Origin: Epiperipatus broadwayi
Taxonomy: Eukaryota > Onychophora > Udeonychophora > Euonychophora > Peripatidae
DNA: 64,000 nt
Direction of reading: 5' to 3'
Assembly: GCA_028023455.1 (NCBI GenBank)
Contig: JAQFVV010000961.1
Location: 1 to 64,000 of the forward strand
Below are positions 33,770-46,237 of this stretch, one piece after another (the stretch's first letter is position 1; each line of letters starts with the position of its first letter). A program made the translations under genes and the position numbers. Below the pieces are notes generated by a model. The model saw only the letters and a list, made by a program, of their open reading frames with translations, searched no databases and was not told the DNA's origin.

Positions 33770-35560
33770 TTTTATTTAATGCATGAATATCTTGCCTCCT
33801 TCACCTTTCTATCATCTTTCTCAGAGTGAATGATGTCAGCTCTAGAGGGAATGAGATTGTAGCCTGACAGTAACACATGATCCAAAAATATTGATGAATG
33901 TTCACTGCTTTTCATAGCCTGGTTGTATAGGTAATTGTGGTGGACCAGTCTTGTGGATAGATTAGCCCTCATTTCTTCATAGTAAGCCTTTAAACAATTT
34001 GAATCTCTACATTCAATTTTGTACATTATTTCATGTGCAGCCTCTCTACTAATTTTATCTTTGGAGTTGTTTAACAATTTATTTAATGACTGAGATGACC
34101 AATGCTGTATTTATTGATATATATTTTTCTTAATTTTTGCATGATTTTAGACACTTAAGAGATACTAGTCCATTTTTTGTCTTCGGATTGAAGATTTACA
34201 GAGTGCATAATTTTACTATAAAAATTAGCTATTATTGAATTTATTTTTTTAGGATCATATCCCATAATAACTAAGTCATTAGTGTATAATTTTATGCTTT
34301 GTCTCCCAACTGCTTCGAACTTGGAAAATTTCAAGTTTCTATGGAGAAAGCCTTTCAGCCTTGGGTATTTATGGGACCTGGTGTTATAGAATTAGAATAT
34401 ATGATGTCACTCACTTTTAAGGGCTTCAATTTCATTCCATAATCCAATACATTATTCTGTTTTTGGATGTTTAAGTCTAAAAATTTAATATTATGATGTT
34501 AATCTTCCTTTTCAATAGTCCATACCAAGAAAGTCATTGAAGCTACTTCTAGATGAATTTGATTGATTATTCCTTCATTTGAAAATAGTAGTGTATTATC
34601 CACATACCTTGAATGTAAAATTGTTTTTGGCAGAATCTTGAATTTTGGAATAATTAGGTTTTCAAATTTAGACAAATACAAGCTGCAGACTACTCCACTA
34701 AATGGTAGCCCCATTGGCCACCCATGAGTCATTTTATACAGTTTGTTATTTATTATTCCAACTATCTCTTTACTAATCCATTTTAGAGTTTCTATGATAA
34801 TTTTTTTTTCTGGCTGTTATAATTAATTTGCTGCAACAATTCATCTATAACTTTAATTGACTCATTACGAGGGACAGACACCTATATAATTCCTTGTTGA
34901 CTAGAAAAACAATTTTGTGGCTCTTATTTATTTTAAGATTTTAATTTTTCTCAACAAATTTGTACATAGATTTTATAGAGTACAGTCCAAAGCCCAAATC
35001 ACCTATAAGCCAGGATGCAAGAATTTTTATTGCATTATAAAAATACAAACCACCAAAGTCAATAAGCAGACTAAGTAGGAATTTTTCCTAGTAGCAATGG
35101 CAACTGATGAATATATTTTTTAGTATTCAAAGTCTGAAAATACTTTATGTTGCTGTTATCCTTTTTAGCTTTCAAAGTATAACTTTTTGTTTCGATAAAC
35201 AGAAATTACCAATTTGCTGGCTAATTTTCTCATTGAACTCTTCCTATATAATATCGCTAGCTGATTGTACTTGTCTTCTTTCAAGCAAACTAGGCTCTTA
35301 TTATTAATATAATTCCTAATGCTATGTGACCAGTGGTTATTTTCAGATTTATGGAGATATCTCAAAATTTTAGCAGTTTTCTCTATTACCCTTTTTTTCT
35401 CCAGGTCATTTTTGCATTTAGACTCTATTTCAGCACTACCTCCATCACAGAATTCATCCCCCACAAAACTGAACCCACAATTTAATATTTTCCCTACTGC
35501 CTCTGGAAACTCAAACATCGAAAGGTTTACAAGTTTTTGTCGCTTACAGATTTTATTACT
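33770..35560 (-). pseudogene. Penelope-like element remnant, copy 3
   Basis: Minus strand. 35518-35165 is an N-terminal region (EFPEAVGKILNCG, LYRKSSMRK). About 34900-34499 is the RT: MTHGWPMGLPFSGVVCSLYLSKFE and SRYVDNTLLFSNE, where the second catalytic Asp has become Asn. 34077-33772 is the endonuclease-linked C-terminal part (IMYKIEC, NLSTRLVHHNYL, SSIFLDHVL). Several frameshifts. It differs from copies 1 and 2, so it is probably another lineage. Confidence 0.8.
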
Positions 35561-36222
35561 TCACTATTTTGTTTTTTTCAAATATTTTCTTTTTAACTTG
35601 ACAGTAATCTGGCTGCATTTTCTGCCAATACTCTTGGGGGCTGCATACTCCAATGACATATGGTTTCTCTTACTTTTATTGACTTTGAAAATGCTAGTAA
35701 AGCTTTTTATTGTTGACCTTAATAATACATCTTTATGGTTTCCGATTATCCTCTTTCACTGGTAGATAGATCTGTTTATTTTAATATGACAGCAATTCGG
35801 ATAAACTTTAAAATGGAGGCAATCTCTAAGGAATGCAACACGTTCTTGTTTTTTCACAATGTCTATGCACATTTTTAGCATAGGATAAATATGATATGCT
35901 AATTAAGAAAGTTATTTTTTTTCATTTAGAACATATTACTTTTTGTTGGAACAAGTGATATAAATGATTGTTTCTCTTTGTTTCAACTTTTAATATTAAA
36001 AAAATTAAACACTTACAGATAATAATTCTTATATTTTAAACCCAACCACCATCCGATCTCATAAATAAATTTTTATTAGCTCAAGATCAAATTAGGCCAA
36101 ATTAGACAATCAATATTTCATTTTTATTATTATTGAAGTTTTAATAAGTATTATTATTATCATTAATCACTATTATATGGATTTCATTATAAAATATTGT
36201 ACGTAAATAATAATAAGAATGC
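35561..36222. other. Intron, nothing specific
   Basis: AT-rich, no recognisable gene. The frame 35319-35765 is antisense to the Penelope remnant and is a shadow. Confidence 0.5.
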
Positions 36223-36350
36223 CCTGCCTGGTTTAGTGTAATGGTAGGCGGCAAACTCTGAAACTTAAGATCCCTGGATCACATCCAGCTCTGTACCTGG
36301 TCCTCAAATTTCTTATGACCATCTGGACCATAAAGCTATTTGATTAACAA
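36223..36350 (+). mobile_element. SINE, tRNA-Gln/Glu-like head
   Basis: gccctgcctggtttagtgta, atggtaggcggcaaactctg, then ccctggatcacatcc resembles tRNA A and B boxes. The tail tcttatgaccatctggacca is shared in part with 12473-12590. Confidence 0.6.
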
Positions 36351-36407
36351 TAAAAATAATTTTTAAATATATATCAAAAACTAGCATGGAAACAGTACAA
36401 TTCAGCC

Positions 36408-36512
36408 GTCAAGCATTGGTGATCAAGTGGTCAGCACAGCCGCCTTACAAGTAGTTGTCCCGGGTTAGTGGGTTCGCTTCCGGCCGATGCTGTGACACAT
36501 GAAAAAAAAAAG
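36408..36512 (+). mobile_element. SINE (tRNA-Val-like head), near consensus
   Basis: gtcaagcattggtgatcaag, tggtcagcacagccgcc, ttacaagtagttgtcccggg, gggttcgcttccggccg, atgctgtgacacatg and A9. It carries an extra ttagtg between cccggg and ttcg, also seen in the complement at 54300 and 59365. Confidence 0.85.
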
Positions 36513-37082
36513 CCTCTTCAGCCGCACTTTAAAAATGAACAGGACTTTTCTCATCGAGCTTGTCAATCTCCAATCGTAAGAAATGGGGGTTGTTTTGCTC
36601 TTTAGCTGAGGATAATTAGACCACATTTATAGGCTATCTTTCTATGGTTACATAGTTGATTGTGAACAAGCTGTTTGAAAAAAAAGACTTTTAGGCTGTT
36701 TGAAACCTGGAAATTGTTGGATTATTTTCATCGTCTAATATTAATTATTAAATGTTTTTAGAAAAATTCAAACTTTATTTAAACTTTTCAAATACATTCC
36801 GTATTGAAAACTATAAAGAATGTTTGAATTTTTTAAAACACATTTAACAATTGATATTAGATAATGGAAATAGGTCAACAATAATTACAATTACAACACC
36901 AATCTCACAAACTTTCAGGCAAATAGTGAAAAAAAAAATTTGAGTCCGAATCCCTTGTCTTGAGTATGCAGACAGATGTATTAAACATTATGTTATGATA
37001 TATATATATCACATGATCACCATATTTATTGAATGACCATACGTATAGAGGGTTTTGCGTGTTTTAATATATATATATATTA

Positions 37083-37712
37083 ATATTAAAATACAAGTAT
37101 ATTGTCTACACTGAAGTTAATGTAATTAAAAGGGATTTGAATTCAGACTTTCATGCTCCTTATAACAATTCATTCCACCTGATACACATGACCATATATA
37201 TGTGAAAAAAACAAATGATCTCAAATGTACATATTTTATGCTGAACCAGCGCTCATCAGTTGATCCAGTTCATCTGTCACACATATGTGTAATCAGTGCT
37301 CAGTTTATATTGAGTAACAAATCTTCAAACTTTAAGACAGGCTTCAGTCTTCTTCACCCTCCAATTTTTCAGCTATCCATATCATTGAAAATCTGATAAT
37401 CAAATGCTCATAACCCTTGTTTGTAGCAACATTATTGTCATACCTATGTTGGCTTTAAATTACTCTGACCTCTAATATATAGAACCTTAATATGTCCATT
37501 TAAATACACAGAAAAAGATGGTCAGAATACAGGCTGAATATGTAATATTTAAATACAAGTATATTGTCTATACTGAATATCATGTAACTAGAAGGCATTT
37601 GAACTCAGACTTTCAAGCTCCCTACAGCTATTCACCACATCTTATAAAACTTATTGATCACATACACGTGAAAAAGATAAATGGTCCTCAATATATGTAT
37701 TTTGTGATGTAA
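37083..37712 (-). repeat. Family A repeat, one and a half units in direct order
   Basis: The block acaagtatattgtcta to the hammerhead-like core occurs at 37089 and again at 37557, in the same orientation. The first unit has the full core and central block; the second stops after ttttgtgatg (37702). The direct arrangement contrasts with the inverted dimers elsewhere. Confidence 0.6.
37212..37275 (-). ncRNA. Decayed hammerhead-like motif, family A copy 6
   Basis: Minus strand: CTGATGA (37253-37259), stem II GCTGGTTCAGC intact, but GAAA has become AAAA (37234-37237 region). Loss of the core G predicts no cleavage. Confidence 0.5.
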
Positions 37713-37772
37713 ACTATTGGTTTGCTTTTATTTCAGAAGTATTTTAAATGTATTATTATTTTTGAATTATAG

Positions 37773-37803
37773 TTCCCGGCTGATGCTATGACGCATGAAA
37801 AAA
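37773..37803 (+). mobile_element. SINE 3' end, 5'-truncated
   Basis: Only ttcccggctgatgctatgac and gcatgaaaaaag remain, the T-arm and tail of the tRNA-Val-like SINE. The following open frame (37788-38030) is AT-rich and not a gene. Confidence 0.65.
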
Positions 37804-38029
37804 GAAATACTGAAATTGCGATATTAAACATATATTTTTTGATTAAATACACCAATCAAAATATGAAAACATTAAAATTACATTTTTATCATACAATTAT
37901 GCTTCCTATACATTGTAAATATTTTTTATTATTAACATTACCAATACTATTACATTTGGTATTAAATTTTGTATTTATTATTTTATTTTCAATTACAAAT
38001 TATAGCAAAATTTACTATTTATCATGTTA

Positions 38030-38225
38030 AATATGCGAGATTCGAATTCAGACTTTCACACGACCCACAACTCACACACAAATTTTCAACATGTGTGTGA
38101 TCAGGTGGATCAGCAATATAAGATGGCACTGAAAGTTGTGGGTCGTGTGAAAGTCTGAGTTCGAATCCCGCATGTATTACATATGTAAATGCAGATGTTA
38201 ATCCTGTACAATGTATTTACTTATC
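38030..38225. repeat. Family A B-box segment as small palindrome
   Basis: gcgagattcgaattcagac, ttcacacgacccacaact and the mirror agttgtgggtcgtgtgaa, gtctgagttcgaatcccgc flank a short centre with cacacaaa and catgtgtgtgatcagg. The hammerhead half is absent. It ends gtacaatgtattta. Confidence 0.7.
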
Positions 38226-38497
38226 ATGTTTTAAAATTTATTCTATTTTTAAATATATGTATATGTAAAGAAGAGAGAAGATAATTTTTAGAGAATATTA
38301 CATATTCCATAATCTTGTGTGTACATAAAATTAATATAATGACATTCGAATGACTCTAGAATTTTATAAAAATAATTAATTACTATCTGGATGTTTAAAC
38401 AGTTATTGTATTCATGGTCTTTTAGACAATATCTTACGTAACTACAGTGTCGATAAATTTTTTGCTATACTTATTTGTATTTTCCCCCTTGATTTAG

Positions 38498-38817
38498 TCG
38501 AGAAACGCCAATGGTTCGAATTGGAGAAGATGATCTTCGAGTAAAAGAAGAAAACGAGCAAGATTTTAAAGTTATCAAAGCTATTATGCACCCTAATTTT
38601 AAAAAGAAAACGCTGAATAATGACATTGCTCTTCTTAAACTTGAAAAACCTGTCACTTTTAACGACGGGGTCAATAAAGTCTGTCTGCCTTCTATTCCCC
38701 CCCAACCTGGTATGCTATGTTATTCTGCTGGATGGGGACTTATAAAGCATGCTTCTGCAAAAAGATCTTTTGGAAACGAAGAATTTGAAATACCAGAAAA
38801 TTTCTGGAAAGTTGACA
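38498..38817 (+). CDS. Exon: central trypsin domain with catalytic Asp
   Basis: Starts after gatttag, 23.3 kb beyond the previous exon, with one base completing Asp325. VRIGEDD and a MHPNF stretch lead to NNDIALLKL, whose D367 is the catalytic Asp. VCLP gives Cys387, the partner of the linker Cys, and LCYSAGWG gives the next conserved Cys (399). After AGWG comes an unusually long charged segment (about 406-437) before LQQVRLP in the next exon. This matches an enlarged autolysis loop. The exon ends in phase 1 before gtaagt at 38818. Confidence 0.93.
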
Positions 38818-39030
38818 GTAAGTTGAATTTAAGATTTTTTTATAATTATTTGATAGACGTAGTAGTAATGAGAAAAAAAATAAATTAAACCTCAACATTC
38901 AGATGGAAATATCAATAAGTAAAGAGCATCTAATATTATTATTATAGTAAAAAAAGGGGGACAAAGGTAAAGAGATAAAAAATAAACTAAGAGAGTTTTA
39001 TGAAAGAGTTTGATAATATATAAAGGTATT
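38818..39030. other. Intron, nothing specific
   Basis: AT-rich sequence after the central protease exon. Confidence 0.5.
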
Positions 39031-39570
39031 TTCTTTTTTTTTATTAAGGTAAAAAAAACACAGGTGACTGATCACCAGCTACATGATATTACAGTGTTCA
39101 ATGTTACAAGGTAAAAACAAAGTACATATGCTCGATAAAAAAACATATCCACAAAAGGGTTATATAACCTTACTCAATATGTATGTATATATGGACGTGC
39201 ACAGATCTGCACTGCCCAAAAACAATCCATCAAGGGAGCGCAGCAGCCCATCAGAGCAGTAAAGGTACTGAAAACTTTGACCCTGTATCCTCCCGGCAGG
39301 TTTTCCAGAAGCGGCAATAATCATCAACAGCTGGCACCCACAAACCAGACCCCCAACGACCACCATCATCAATCCCTGTGAAAGAAATGAGGAGTACAGA
39401 CCTGTGCCCACCAATGCAACAGTTGGATTTAGTGTAGTCTGGAATCAAGCCAGATTTACTTGCACACCATGAATACACACCATTTGTCCATATCACCTAG
39501 CACACTGAGGTCAATGGAGCTGAAAGTCTGTTTGTAATCATTATCAACCTCCTGTGTCTGCAAATGTTCA
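39031..39570 (-). other. Less AT-rich block ending in poly(A) on the minus strand
   Basis: A block of about 500 bp, clearly richer in G and C than its surroundings, ends on the minus strand in an aataaaaaaaa-like run at 39036-39050. Two overlapping frames (39496-39251 and 39414-39160) are open, one with WTNGVYSWC and DDGGRWGSGLWVP. No family was recognised. It could be a retrocopy or a transposon fragment. Confidence 0.35.
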
Positions 39571-40864
39571 CAATACCTGTTCAATTTACCCAACTATAAA
39601 GTCCCTCAGGGTTCACTATGGTTATTATTTGTTGATACTAATTGGATTCTGCGTCTTTGGATTGAATTCTAGGTCTTGATTAGGAATCAAGGATTCGGTT
39701 GTATAATCTGAAAGTTTATTGTTAAAGTTTGAAATAACTAAAAGAGGATGAATCATTTGTAGCTTCAATGTCTCTGCTTATGTCTAAAACGTCATTTGTA
39801 CTAATCTTGCCTTTAAATCATTGTTTGTTTGTTTTTTGCCGAGGAATCATTTCGTTGTAATTCTGTGTTGATTTGAAAATTTTTATTTTTATTTTTTGTG
39901 ATGCCCCAATCACACCGGAAATGGGCTAATAACTTCTGTTGTGATCATTGGTGAAACTTGATTTTTGTGCAGGAAGATAGCTTAAGTCATAATCTATAAT
40001 GTTCAATTCTAAAATTGAGATATTTGACCTGTTCAATACAACGATATCATAACTTTATTCCTATGAACAATTTAACACTAGGATTTCTTTCTTTCTTAAT
40101 TTTATGATTAATTTTTGTATCTATAATGTTCCTTAGGTTGTTTTCTGTCTTTCCTGACTGGTTTTCTGCTATAGAAACTTGTTTAACATTATTAATATCT
40201 CATGCAAAGATAAAGTTCTTAAAACTCTTTTTGTTAACATTTTTATTTTCAGCATTTTCAATGAGATTTAATATCCAAATGTTTTCTCTTTTTATTCTAT
40301 CAATAAAATTAGGATTTCTAGTGTCTCTATTCTTTTTAGAACCATTTAGTTTCATTTAAAACTATTTTTCAAAGATTTATGTTATTCTAATGATTCCAAG
40401 AATTAGTTAATCTAGCGTTTGCCTACTTCCAATGACAGCTGTTTGCATAAAATGGAAACGATATGTAATTTTAATTATTCTTGAATGAAAACTTCTTTAA
40501 AATTTCTTGTAAAGATGAAAAGGCAATAAAACAAGTATTCACTTACATCTTAGTAAACTTTTCTTCTATGAATTCAAAACTAGACTATAACTTTGGTGAA
40601 TAAAACTGGGAGCCTGTAACAGCGTGAACTGGAGTCCCCAGGCTCCCTCTAAAGGTATTTTCTTGTGTATTAATTGAATATTAAAAGGAAATATACGTAC
40701 TTGAAAAGAAAGATTTTCAATGTCGTATTGGTTCTTACTTATGAGATTTAGACACTTAATAGAAAAGCAATACACAGATTTCAAATCATTCTCAAAGTAT
40801 GGAGAGATGCTTGTTCGAAATAATAAGAGATCAAAAATGAAATATATTAATGAGAGAAAAAACA
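39571..40864. other. Intron, unclassified
   Basis: No recognisable gene. Short frames at 40126-40359 and 40566-40865 lack domains. A short inverted phrase gggagcctg...caggctccc lies at 40607-40645. Confidence 0.45.
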
Positions 40865-41115
40865 ACTATTGCTGAAATAATTGAATAAATGAAGAGACTT
40901 AAATGGAGCTGGGGTGAACATATTCCAAGGAGAAATGACTAGATGGACAATTAAGTCTTAAATTGGATCAAAAAGATTATAAAAGACCTAGAAAAAGACT
41001 ATGTGTGGGGTAAATAGATGAAATGATGAAGTTTACTGATATAATATCGGTGTGGGAAGAAAAGTTGTGAATTGGTCAAACCAGTTTAAACTTAGAGAAA
41101 TTTTTATATTATAGT
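40865..41115 (+). pseudogene. RTE LINE 3' fragment, strongly decayed
   Basis: Matches the end of the LINE at 16563: aagagacttaaatggagctg (RLKWSW), gaacatattccaagg (GHIARR) and gacctagaaaaagact (RPRKR), with stops and indels. It shows repeated 5'-truncated insertion of the same family. Confidence 0.75.
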
Positions 41116-42248
41116 GGTTTGATAATAGTGTGCAGGAGTTTAAAAGATTGATTAAAGGGCAAAACATTTTATTAAAGTGTATATATTTTTAAATGTATTG
41201 CCAAATTTTTTCCTTCTGCAATGATTCAATTAACATTCTAAATAAGTCAGATTAAACTAAATCTCTTACTAGAATATGTGCATGCCATTTAATTATATAT
41301 ATATAAACCCACTTTATTTTTATTCTTACAATAATATTTCATTTCTTACATAAGCATAAATGCCTTTGTGAGTAATGAGCTCATGTATATGTAATTATTT
41401 CTAATGACCTAGTAATCATTGATTATCACGCTAATAATGGATAATACTATAACTGTGAGTTGTTCATTTTATCATATTTTTATTTGAACATCAGACTGCA
41501 ATGAAGCCATGATACCCACCATATTTTGTTTCAATTCCCTTTCATGGACATTCTACATCACACATAATACTATTGCTCACATTGTGTTGATAAACTGTTT
41601 AGAATAGAATATACAGTGCTTATTGAACTGGAAGTCAACAAGCATGTATATATAAGTCAGATGCTTTTCTATCGATACATATATACACACACAATGCATA
41701 TATTTATAACTTACATATACTACATTTATAACAGGTATTTATATATATATAACTATTAAAAACTAGTCAATACTTAGATAATCCCAATATAGATAACAAT
41801 CAAGAATTTCAAACTGTTGTCAAGACAACCTCCTTTTAGCAATAGTATATATATAAGAAAACAAACAAAAATTAACAGTAAATATATACCATTAATTTTT
41901 GTTTGTTTTCTTATATATTTTATAACGGGTATTGTATTTTATATTTATATATTAAAACTATAGTATAAAGAATTTTTCAAAATAATAATAATGTAGTTAT
42001 TAATGAATTGAAGGAGCATATTTACATATATTTTACTAAGTGTTCACTCAATCATTCACTAAAAAAAATAAAAAAAAATACCTAACTGTATTTTTATTTT
42101 TTAAATAAAATAAATAGCAAAATGCTTTCATTACAATTAAATATATTCTGAGTAACATTTTTTTTTATCAATAATTTTTTTTTCTTAATAAAAATGTATT
42201 ATTCTTATATCTTCACCTTTACTTTTTTTTCCATTCTTCATATATTCA
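41116..42248. other. Intron with a small hairpin
   Basis: Mostly featureless. At 41848-41917 an inverted repeat, ataagaaaacaaacaaaaa and its complement, forms a hairpin of about 70 bp. Confidence 0.5.
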
Positions 42249-42473
42249 TATATATTACTTTTTATAAATCTCCACATATACACTCCAATGCAAATTTTTT
42301 TATATATAATTCCTTTAATTTTCTAACAGTTTTGACTGTCCTATAGTCTCTATCAGAGCATTTGCTCTGACGAAGACTGTTGAAACTGTTAGAAAATTAA
42401 AGGAATTATGTATAAAAAAATTTGCATTGGAGTGTATATGTGGAGATTTATAAAAAGTAATATATATTATAAA
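42249..42473. repeat. Family B hairpin element, copy 1
   Basis: Arms 42249-42330 and 42391-42473 are nearly perfect complements (tactttttataaatctcca, aattcctttaattttcta). The loop side carries CTGACGA (42378-42384 region), AGACTGTT and GAAAC just before the right arm. This resembles a shortened hammerhead core whose stem III would be the hairpin itself. Confidence 0.6.
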
Positions 42474-42789
42474 AATGTAATAATCACATTTTCAAAAAGT
42501 ATAATCTTTCTAATTGTTTTGATATTTTGTTAATCACTATCAACTTTAAATATGTTCTCAATGCTTAGACAACATTTTATTATGTGAAATACTGCACATC
42601 AAATTCAGAACGGATGATAAAAGCAAAATAAAAGTATGTGCTTTCAACATAAACTGGAAAAAAATAAATATGACCATGTATGGCATAATGAGATGGAAAA
42701 ATGGCTGCTTGGGTATTGTAAAATTTACTTACAAACTTTAATTATTTTTTAAATACAATTACATATAATGCTGAGATGAAAAATATCTA

Positions 42790-43460
42790 TTTTCATATCA
42801 TCATCATCATCATCATAATCAACCATTATCAATTCACTGCAGGATGAAAGTCTCTCCAACTTCAATCTTCTCTGATCTTTAGCTTCTCTTCTCCACAACA
42901 CCCCTGCACATTTTCTTATTTCATCCATCCATCTCATATGTGATCTCTTTCTGGGTCTTTTACAATCTACTGGAATCCAGTTTCAGATTTCAATTGTCCA
43001 TCTATTATCATTTCTTCTAGCAATATGTTCAGCCCAACTCCACTTCAGTCTTTTAATTTTTTTAATGAGGTCAGTATCACCTGTTGTTCTCTTACCCATA
43101 TATTGCATTTTGATCTCTTCTTGTTACTCTTAACATGCATCTCTCCATACTCCTTTGAGTGATCTGAAGTCTTGCATTGCTCTTCTATTAAGTATCCAAG
43201 TCTCAGATCTATAAGTAAGAATTGGTAAAACACATTTATTAAAAGCCTTCCTTTTCAAACACATATGCATATTTCCTTTTAATATCAAGTTATTTCTACC
43301 AAAAGCACTCTCAACCATTATGTTTCCATCTGTGTTAATAATCTTACCAATGTATTTCTAGCTGTTAACTTCTTCTAACTCATCATAATCAATCTTTATT
43401 TTGATATTTTGAGAAAATCCATTGTATCTTACTTTAGTCTTTTTAACATTTATCTTTGTA
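42790..43460 (-). pseudogene. RTE LINE, 5'-truncated copy
   Basis: Minus strand, matching the LINE at 16563 from KKTKV to its end: [35 protein letters not shown]. It breaks at about 43455 and ends at 42799 in a (ATG)n-like run, tgatgatgatgatgatga, the microsatellite tail typical of RTE elements. Several stops and indels. Confidence 0.88.
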
Positions 43461-44118
43461 TATCATAAAATATAAATTTACAAATTTTAATAGTTTATTT
43501 TTATTTGTATCTTTACATTTTTGTTTTTTGTTTACATTTTTTTGGATAGCATGTAATTAAAATCAATATTGATACAGCATAGTTCATGTTTTTTACTGTG
43601 TACTAAAATATTATTTAACAGATATAACTTTAAAAAATTATATATATATATAAAATCTATTGACTTTATTTATTTATGTCCTCAATAGAAATTTTATAAT
43701 TGGAAGCAATTGTTGAGAAGTCACACTAAACCTATTGCAGGACAATTCTTTCTATGAACCAAATATAATGTCATCAGTTTCTCAGGAGATTAGTTGAGAT
43801 CAAATCAAGCACAGAAACTCAGCTTCTATTTAAAAAAACTCAGTTTGATGTTAAAGTTTAATATGAATTTTATGAAAATTTAATTTTAATATCAAAATGA
43901 GCACTGCAAGTGTATTTAAGTTAAAGGTGAGTTTCTACATTTAATGTGATCTCACCTGATCTCCTAAGCAGTTGATAATGCCACATTTGATTGAAAAAAC
44001 ACATCATGCAAGAGGCTTAGTTGCTTTTTCAACAAACACTATCACATATAAGAAAGTAGGTTCCTATAAATTTTTACCAAGGATTTAAATAAATAATGTT
44101 AATAGATTACATGTATAT
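43461..44118. repeat. Intron; contains left member of a direct repeat
   Basis: The part about 43840-44115 resembles 46370-46640 in the same orientation (aaataaataatgttaatagat against aaataaataacattaacagat, with several matches upstream). Otherwise featureless. Confidence 0.5.
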
Positions 44119-46237
44119 TGTAATGGGCACACATGCCATTACATTTTTTTTTAAAAAAAAGTTAAAGTATAAATGTTCGCAATAAAAGTTATTAAATAAA
44201 AGTTAGAATTAAAAATTGAAAACTAAAAGTTTGCAAAAACTTATTTATATATAAATCGCACAGATGGGAAATTATTAAAAGAAAAATTTTATTAAAAAAA
44301 AGGAAGGTATTTTAAAACTAATTTTTAAGCAAAAACTTAAAGATAAAAAAATGTACAATAATTAAATTACTGTCTATTGTGTTAAAACTCAAAATGGAAA
44401 TGATTGTTGGTTTTAATTAATCCAAAGTAAATGATCCCTTGGGGCAGATTTATAATTAAAGGTCTGATAAGAGATATAAAAATTTTGCGTTACCAACTTG
44501 TGGAAGGTCAACCAACACTCAGACCCTAATGAAAACCACTGGAACATGAAATTATGTTCAGTGAATCCAGAGGATTAGTATAAAAAGAAAACAATTCAAA
44601 TTAAGAACAATTCCAGCTTGATTTTTGAGGAGGGTGAAAAAACACACTTTTCACCCTCTTACTAATTTCAAATGAAGTGACTGTTGAAATATGAATGGCA
44701 CTATTGTAGACCCCGAATCATATGGGTCCTACAATAAAATAGTTCCAGGATCAACCAGCTAAGGCAGCCTCCGGATTGATAACTATGGTATGAACAACAG
44801 ACCGGTTTTATCTTAAATTTTGAATAATGAAGACTTCATGGGAATTGGCACAAGGAACTGGGAGCTCCTCTAATGTAAAGTATAATTATGAACTCAAATC
44901 ATTATAAACTTTTGCTAAATGAACTTTGAATAATTTTTTAAATAATTATGGCCTAACTAAGTTTAAACCATAAACACTTATCTGACCAACATGGAAGATT
45001 AAACCAGTTATTAATATTTTTATATTTTTTTAAATTTATGTTTGCCAATTCAATTATTTCCATTTTTTTTATTAATATTTATTAATTAAATAAAAAAAAA
45101 TGTATTAAATTTTAAGTTGGGTGTAGATAGCTGCATGGATTCATTATGTTGATTATGTTTTAATATTTTTTATACATGAAAATGTATATATATCGGTAAA
45201 CATGACACCTCATGCTGAGTGTTTAAACTTATTTATGGTATATCTTTTAAGTTGTTGTTGTCAATGTGACACTTTATGATGAGTGCCATTGGGTTTACTT
45301 TATTATAAATTTCCCTTAGCAATTGTTCAATTAATAACTTTATATTTAAATTCATTTATGTTTATTTTAAAGGATTTTAGTTTCAGGCTATTTGTTTCAT
45401 AGTTAGGTCGATGCTGGTGGAAGGATATATGGGTGTTTATATCAATGTAATGTGAAGCATGTTTAGCATACAGGGCAAAGCCCAACTGAATGCATGACCT
45501 AACGGCATAGTCATTGCATTGCAGTGTACGCAGATGTATTTCCTGCAATATTGACTTCCTTAGCTCTGTGCATAGGGACTATAAGTTGAATGATAGACCA
45601 CTCTCCCCCATATGTAGCATTTCTCTCAAATATTATATACATGATTCCTTCACCAGACAGATGCACATTCCTGTACTGGACGAGGATCATGTCCTTCAAA
45701 TAATATCACACTGCATGGATTTATGTTAGCATCTTCATATTGCATTGGTTGTGTTGGTATATCCGGAAGCAGGTATTAGGTTGGCTGCAAACTTTTAGTC
45801 TGAGATTGAATGATTGTTTTGAAAAAAAATTTAAATGAGTAATATATGTAGAAATCTATACTCAACATTATAAAACAAACTTCTATAAATGGTCCATCTG
45901 TGCAGACTTTCTAAAATAGTAATTTAAAATTAATAATATCTAAATTATTCCTCAATTTTAAATATTTATATATGTGCATTAATAAATTTTTGTGTGTTAT
46001 TACTGGCAGTGGCTTATTTTATTTTTTTAATATTAAAAATATATTTTTAAGAAGTATTTATTATAAATCTCTGCATCTCCTTGAGCTAGTGGCAAGGGCT
46101 AATGGTCATAATAAAACATAAAATTGGATCTTAACAGTACATATCTGCCTACTATATAAAGTTTACAGGTTCAAATGGCCTGGTGGTGCCCTTGTATGGC
46201 AGATATGGTAAGACTCCAATTTTCCCTGACCATTATA
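44119..46237 (-). mobile_element. 2.1-kb LTR-like element, copy 2 (inverted to 25026-27244)
   Basis: Starts TGTAATGGGCAC, with a terminal palindrome to CCATTACA (44119-44143), and ends gaccattata. It is flanked by atat on both sides. Read in reverse it starts like copy 1, with the shared phrases aatggtc/gaatggt, ggcgcc-like, aggcagata(c/t)gt, gcagagattta and ccactgccagtaata. Short frames at 45327-45729 on both strands lack known domains. No gag or pol is seen. Confidence 0.6.

Noticed and set aside
37788-38030. 80-residue frame as a small membrane protein
   Set aside because: Starts within a SINE tail and is Ile/Leu/Phe-rich because of AT composition; no conservation evidence.
45327-45729. 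Overlapping frames on both strands inside the LTR-like element as genes
   Set aside because: Opposite frames overlap almost fully, no domain is recognisable, and the ends do not match known gag or pol.
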